From assembly GCF_004341235.1 (NCBI RefSeq), contig NZ_SLUP01000003.1, positions 62,001-126,000 on the forward strand: a stretch of 64,000 bases of DNA, in the 5' to 3' direction. Below the pieces are notes generated by a model. It was not told the origin of the DNA and did not search any database. It saw only the letters and a program-made list of their open reading frames with translations. The DNA is from Mariniflexile fucanivorans. GTDB taxonomy: Bacteria > Bacteroidota > Bacteroidia > Flavobacteriales > Flavobacteriaceae. Shown piece by piece: positions 63,452 through 64,000 of the stretch (positions within the stretch are counted from its first letter, which is position 1; each line of letters opens with the position of its first letter). The translations under genes and the position numbers were made by a program.

Positions 63452-64000
63452 TTAAATTTTAATACTTTTAATTTTAATTAAACTGTACAAAAAGTTCATC
63501 AAACATAATATTGAAGCAACGTATATATTAAACTCAAGAACTCCTTTTAAATTAGATATTGGAAATATAAAAACTCCTGAGACTACAGCACTTAAATCTA
63601 CTAGAATAACAATTATAGGGTGTATTATCCAGCCTCTGGTAGAATAAAAACTAAAGGATACTCCTGCAAATGTTGAAACACAAAAACCTATAATGCTTAA
63701 AGTCAATTCATATTCTAAACCCGAATACTTATCTCCTAAAACCCATAGTATTTCTGTTGATAAAAGTGATATAATTATTGCTAATCCAGTATAAAAAACT
63801 AATACAAATAATATTGTTTGTAAGTACTTTTTTAAAAGTATGTGCTTTTCATTTGGCAATCTTGCCAAACGTGGAATAATTAAAAATCCAAATATCGCAC
63901 CAAAAAGGCTAAATATAAGAGAAATGCGTCCCAAAGCTCCAACTTGGGCTAAGGCCATGGTAGTACCAAATAAAGAAATTAACCAAATAGAAATTTGTCC
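63452..64000 (-). CDS. C-terminal part of a polysaccharide flippase (partial, cut by window edge)
   Basis: The frame stays open to base 64000: upstream of the first Met (63958) it reads GQISIWLISLFGTT, directly joined to MALAQVGALGRISLIFSLFGAIFGFLIIPRLARLP, so the Met is internal. The sequence is that of MOP-superfamily flippases (Wzx-like), with five or six hydrophobic segments in the part seen. It is the upstream-most gene of the polysaccharide operon in view. Confidence 0.78.
   Translation of the reverse strand, partial: GQISIWLISLFGTTMALAQVGALGRISLIFSLFGAIFGFLIIPRLARLPNEKHILLKKYLQTILFVLVFYTGLAIIISLLSTEILWVLGDKYSGLEYELTLSIIGFCVSTFAGVSFSFYSTRGWIIHPIIVILVDLSAVVSGVFIFPISNLKGVLEFNIYVASILCLMNFLYSLIKIKSIKI

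Overview
The window is low-GC DNA from a member of the Bacteroidota, most likely a marine or soil Flavobacteriaceae. Evidence: promoters with the Bacteroidota -7 box (TAnnTTTG, for example before kdsA and typA), no recognisable Shine-Dalgarno sequences, a tmRNA whose tag reads GENNYALAA, a type IX secretion sorting domain, and a Bacteroidota-type tyrosine integrase.

Layout. (1) 1-12.6 kb is mostly core genome: the tail of a methyltransferase, a Wzx-like flippase, typA, kdsA, a small stress/envelope group (membrane protein, winged-helix regulator, creD) with matching palindromes in front of its two flanking genes, small membrane proteins, an SDR dehydrogenase and two DUF1801 proteins. Three copies of a dispersed extragenic element (GGGCGTTACCC...AATCGCTAACGC type) lie between genes. 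(2) 12.6-16.7 kb is ssrA (tmRNA) with a 3.65-kb integrated element in its 3' end: 13-bp attL/attR copies, a tyrosine integrase, a hairpin, TGATGAC iteron-like repeats, paired operators and a Fic-family AMP-transferase gene. The element separates ssrA from what looks like its original terminator. (3) 17.3-37.1 kb is a five-gene NRPS/PKS cluster: C-A-T-TE, A-T-TE, a membrane acyltransferase, A-T-KS-AT-ACP-aminotransferase, and C-A-T-TE. I do not recognise it as any known pathway. (4) 37.4-39.7 kb holds gmd and fcl (GDP-L-fucose), closed by a strong hairpin terminator. (5) 40.0-44.9 kb is a three-gene operon of exported proteins, the last with five fibronectin-III repeats and a beta-helix. (6) 45-64 kb, all on the minus strand, is a long exopolysaccharide/O-antigen operon: flippase (cut by the window edge), glycosyltransferases, dTDP-rhamnose genes rfbBACD, ugd, a Wzy-like polymerase, a VanZ-like protein and four separate hexapeptide acyltransferases.

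How the parts fit. GDP-fucose, dTDP-rhamnose and UDP-glucuronate made here probably feed the polysaccharide operon. In the NRPS/PKS cluster, the aminotransferase-bearing protein followed by a condensation domain predicts a beta-amino (probably beta,gamma-diamino) acyl unit joined to a further amino acid. The promoter regions of the two main NRPS units are copies of one another, and a 23-bp part of that region recurs before gmd, so the cluster and the fucose genes may be co-regulated. The most unusual protein is the A-T-TE enzyme: its thioesterase has Cys in place of the nucleophile Ser and Asn in place of the catalytic His.
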